Assembly (NCBI GenBank): GCA_964006375.1
Contig: OZ023262.1
Span: 193,066,907 to 193,130,906, forward strand
DNA length: 64,000 nucleotides
DNA from: Tillus elongatus
Taxonomy: Eukaryota > Arthropoda > Insecta > Coleoptera > Cleridae
Reading direction: 5' to 3'
In this document: piece by piece, positions 62,892 to 64,000 of the stretch
Position numbering within the stretch: position 1 is the stretch's first letter
Layout: each line of letters begins with the position of its first letter
The notes under the pieces: model-generated
Told to the model about the DNA's origin: nothing
Databases searched by the model: none
What the model saw: only the letters and a program-made list of their open reading frames with translations
Translations under genes and position numbers: made by a program

Positions 62892-63044
62892 TAATCAAAA
62901 GGGGGGCATCCCATTTGAAAAACTCGAGTTTCAGCCGTTTTTTCATCTTAATTTTGGTACTTATTTTTCGAACATTCTGTATCAATAAATTACATAAGTT
63001 CATTCAAAGATGGAGTGTTCCCTAAGTGTTTTAATTAGATTTGG

Positions 63045-63973
63045 ATATTTAGATTCCCACATCGTAGTATGTATTGGGAGCAACCAGGATATACATATAA
63101 CATAATGGCGAGTCAAGTCCTAGAGATAGCTTTGAGTCCATTATGTCCCATATATATTTTTCGAATATACCGACATAGATATAAATGATAACTTTGCAAA
63201 AGTCCGGCAATTTTCAACCAACTGAACAGAACTTTTTAGCAAATAGTTGTCTTCAAGAAGGTCATAGCATTGATGAAGCCATGGTGCCTTATTACGGTAA
63301 ACATATGTAGATGTAAACAATTAATACATGAAAAGCCGATAAGGTATCGTTCTAAATTATGGGTCGGTACTACAAAATAAGGCTAGATAAATTGTCTTGA
63401 ACCATACAAAAGAGCTACGACCAGTATTAGTACACCAAGTAACCTTGGCGTGGCTACAGCTGTTGTTTTAGAACATGCTGATCAATTGAGAGACAAACAT
63501 TCCAATACTAGTTTTCGGCTGTATTTTGACAATTTTTGTTGTGTATGTTGTAAAATTGTATAATAAGGGAATGGCCGATGTAAACCGGTCGGATCGGAAC
63601 ATAAATTATTATCGTACCTTTGTTCGTAGTAAAAAATGGACTTTTCCATTAGTGTCTCATTGCGTTGACATGTTGGTCCACAATGCTTGGCAACGAAAGA
63701 AGCACGAAAGAGGAAGCTTGGATCACCTAGGTTTTAGGAGAAGCATTAACACTGTACTGTTAACTCAAAACAATAATTATATACTTACCAAAGAGCAAGA
63801 CCATCGGACAAATCAAAACCTCACTTTTCGCTACGATCAATTTGATTAGACGGTCATTTCCCAGGAAAAAATAATCCCGGTGTGCCAAGTATCATCGAAA
63901 AACAACAACTAGGTGTAAAAAATGCAATGGCGGACTGCACGTTAAGTGTTTTGAGAAGTATTATGTTCAATAG
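63045..63973 (+). pseudogene. piggyBac-type transposase remnant
   Basis: Plus-strand frames in order: 'RSMYWEQPGYTYNIMASQV' (about 63070), 'DNFAKVRQFFNQLNRTFLAN', 'GHSIDEAMVPYYGKH' (first catalytic Asp), 'HEKPIRYRSKLW', 'SFRLYFDNF' (second Asp), 'YNKGMADVNRSDRNINYYR' (usual MGGVD..D; the expected Asp is Asn here). 'KKWTFPLVSHCVDMLVHNAW' follows, and last the Cys-rich finger 'RCKKCNGGLHVKCFEKY' to a stop at about 63973. Frame changes near 63150, 63540 and 63850 and internal stops (for example near 63308 and 63400) make it inactive. Start and inverted repeats were not found; the right terminus may lie beyond the window. Confidence 0.88.
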
Positions 63974-64000
63974 CTTGTACTTTACAAAAATATAACGTAG

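Overview
The window looks like a piece of an animal genome, most probably an arthropod and likely an insect. It is very AT-rich and I see no intact host gene, no cellular tRNA or rRNA gene and no prokaryotic organisation. Nearly everything recognisable is transposable-element DNA: LINE remnants with RNase H and zinc-knuckle tails, Tc1/mariner-type transposase fossils, a piggyBac fossil, Penelope-like GIY-YIG pieces, two tRNA-derived SINE families, foldback elements, a 310-bp satellite, and many copies of one dominant microsatellite-bearing family. Organism identity is inferred from this repertoire only.

The dominant family (over 25 copies or pieces) consists of short non-coding elements built around a (TA)n array. 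Read 5' to 3' they start with a small hairpin (ACGCA-loop-TGCGT) and an inner motif AGTGAATTTTCATAGAAA. They continue through 141-bp core repeats and the (TA)n array and end in a hairpin (AGTGAATTTT...AAAATTCACT) followed by AA, that is CTAA. The inner 5' motif is an inverted copy of the 3' terminus but offset by about 25 bp. This asymmetric-terminal-repeat plan is that of Helentron-associated (HINE/DINE-1/pearl-like) rolling-circle elements. I use family A (canonical), B (5' part with TTTGACGTTT motifs) and C (short forms, some with two inverted 5' ends) as private labels.

Layout: 1-2.9 kb HINE copies, including one nested in another. 3.3-7.5 kb mariner fossil, SINE-1, and a Penelope-like piece inside a 0.5-kb inverted repeat. 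9-14.8 kb mariner and LINE fossils. 15.6-25.3 kb HINE copies, LINE RT, SINE-2 with a 16-bp target duplication, and a 1.9-kb DD41D mariner with 280-bp inverted repeats sitting between TA arrays. 25.9-27.1 kb LINE RNase H region. 28-38 kb HINE copies and transposase scraps. 39-40.3 kb LINE RT. 41.6-42.8 kb satellite. 45.9-46.8 kb transposase fossil. 48.3-50.4 kb HINE composites. 51.6-54.1 kb the most unusual unit. 55.6-62.9 kb tandem HINE copies with a LINE fragment. 63.0-64.0 kb piggyBac fossil.

The item most worth attention is 51599-54073: a 2.5-kb unit with about 243-bp terminal inverted repeats, GC-rich and internally palindromic, bounded by a 6-bp direct repeat (TTTCTT). It carries one uninterrupted 272-codon gene (52552-53370, minus) whose protein has a histidine-hydrophobe-histidine motif and a downstream tyrosine, as in HUH/Rep nickases, but no helicase domain. 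Among decayed fossils this is the only sizeable gene that looks intact.
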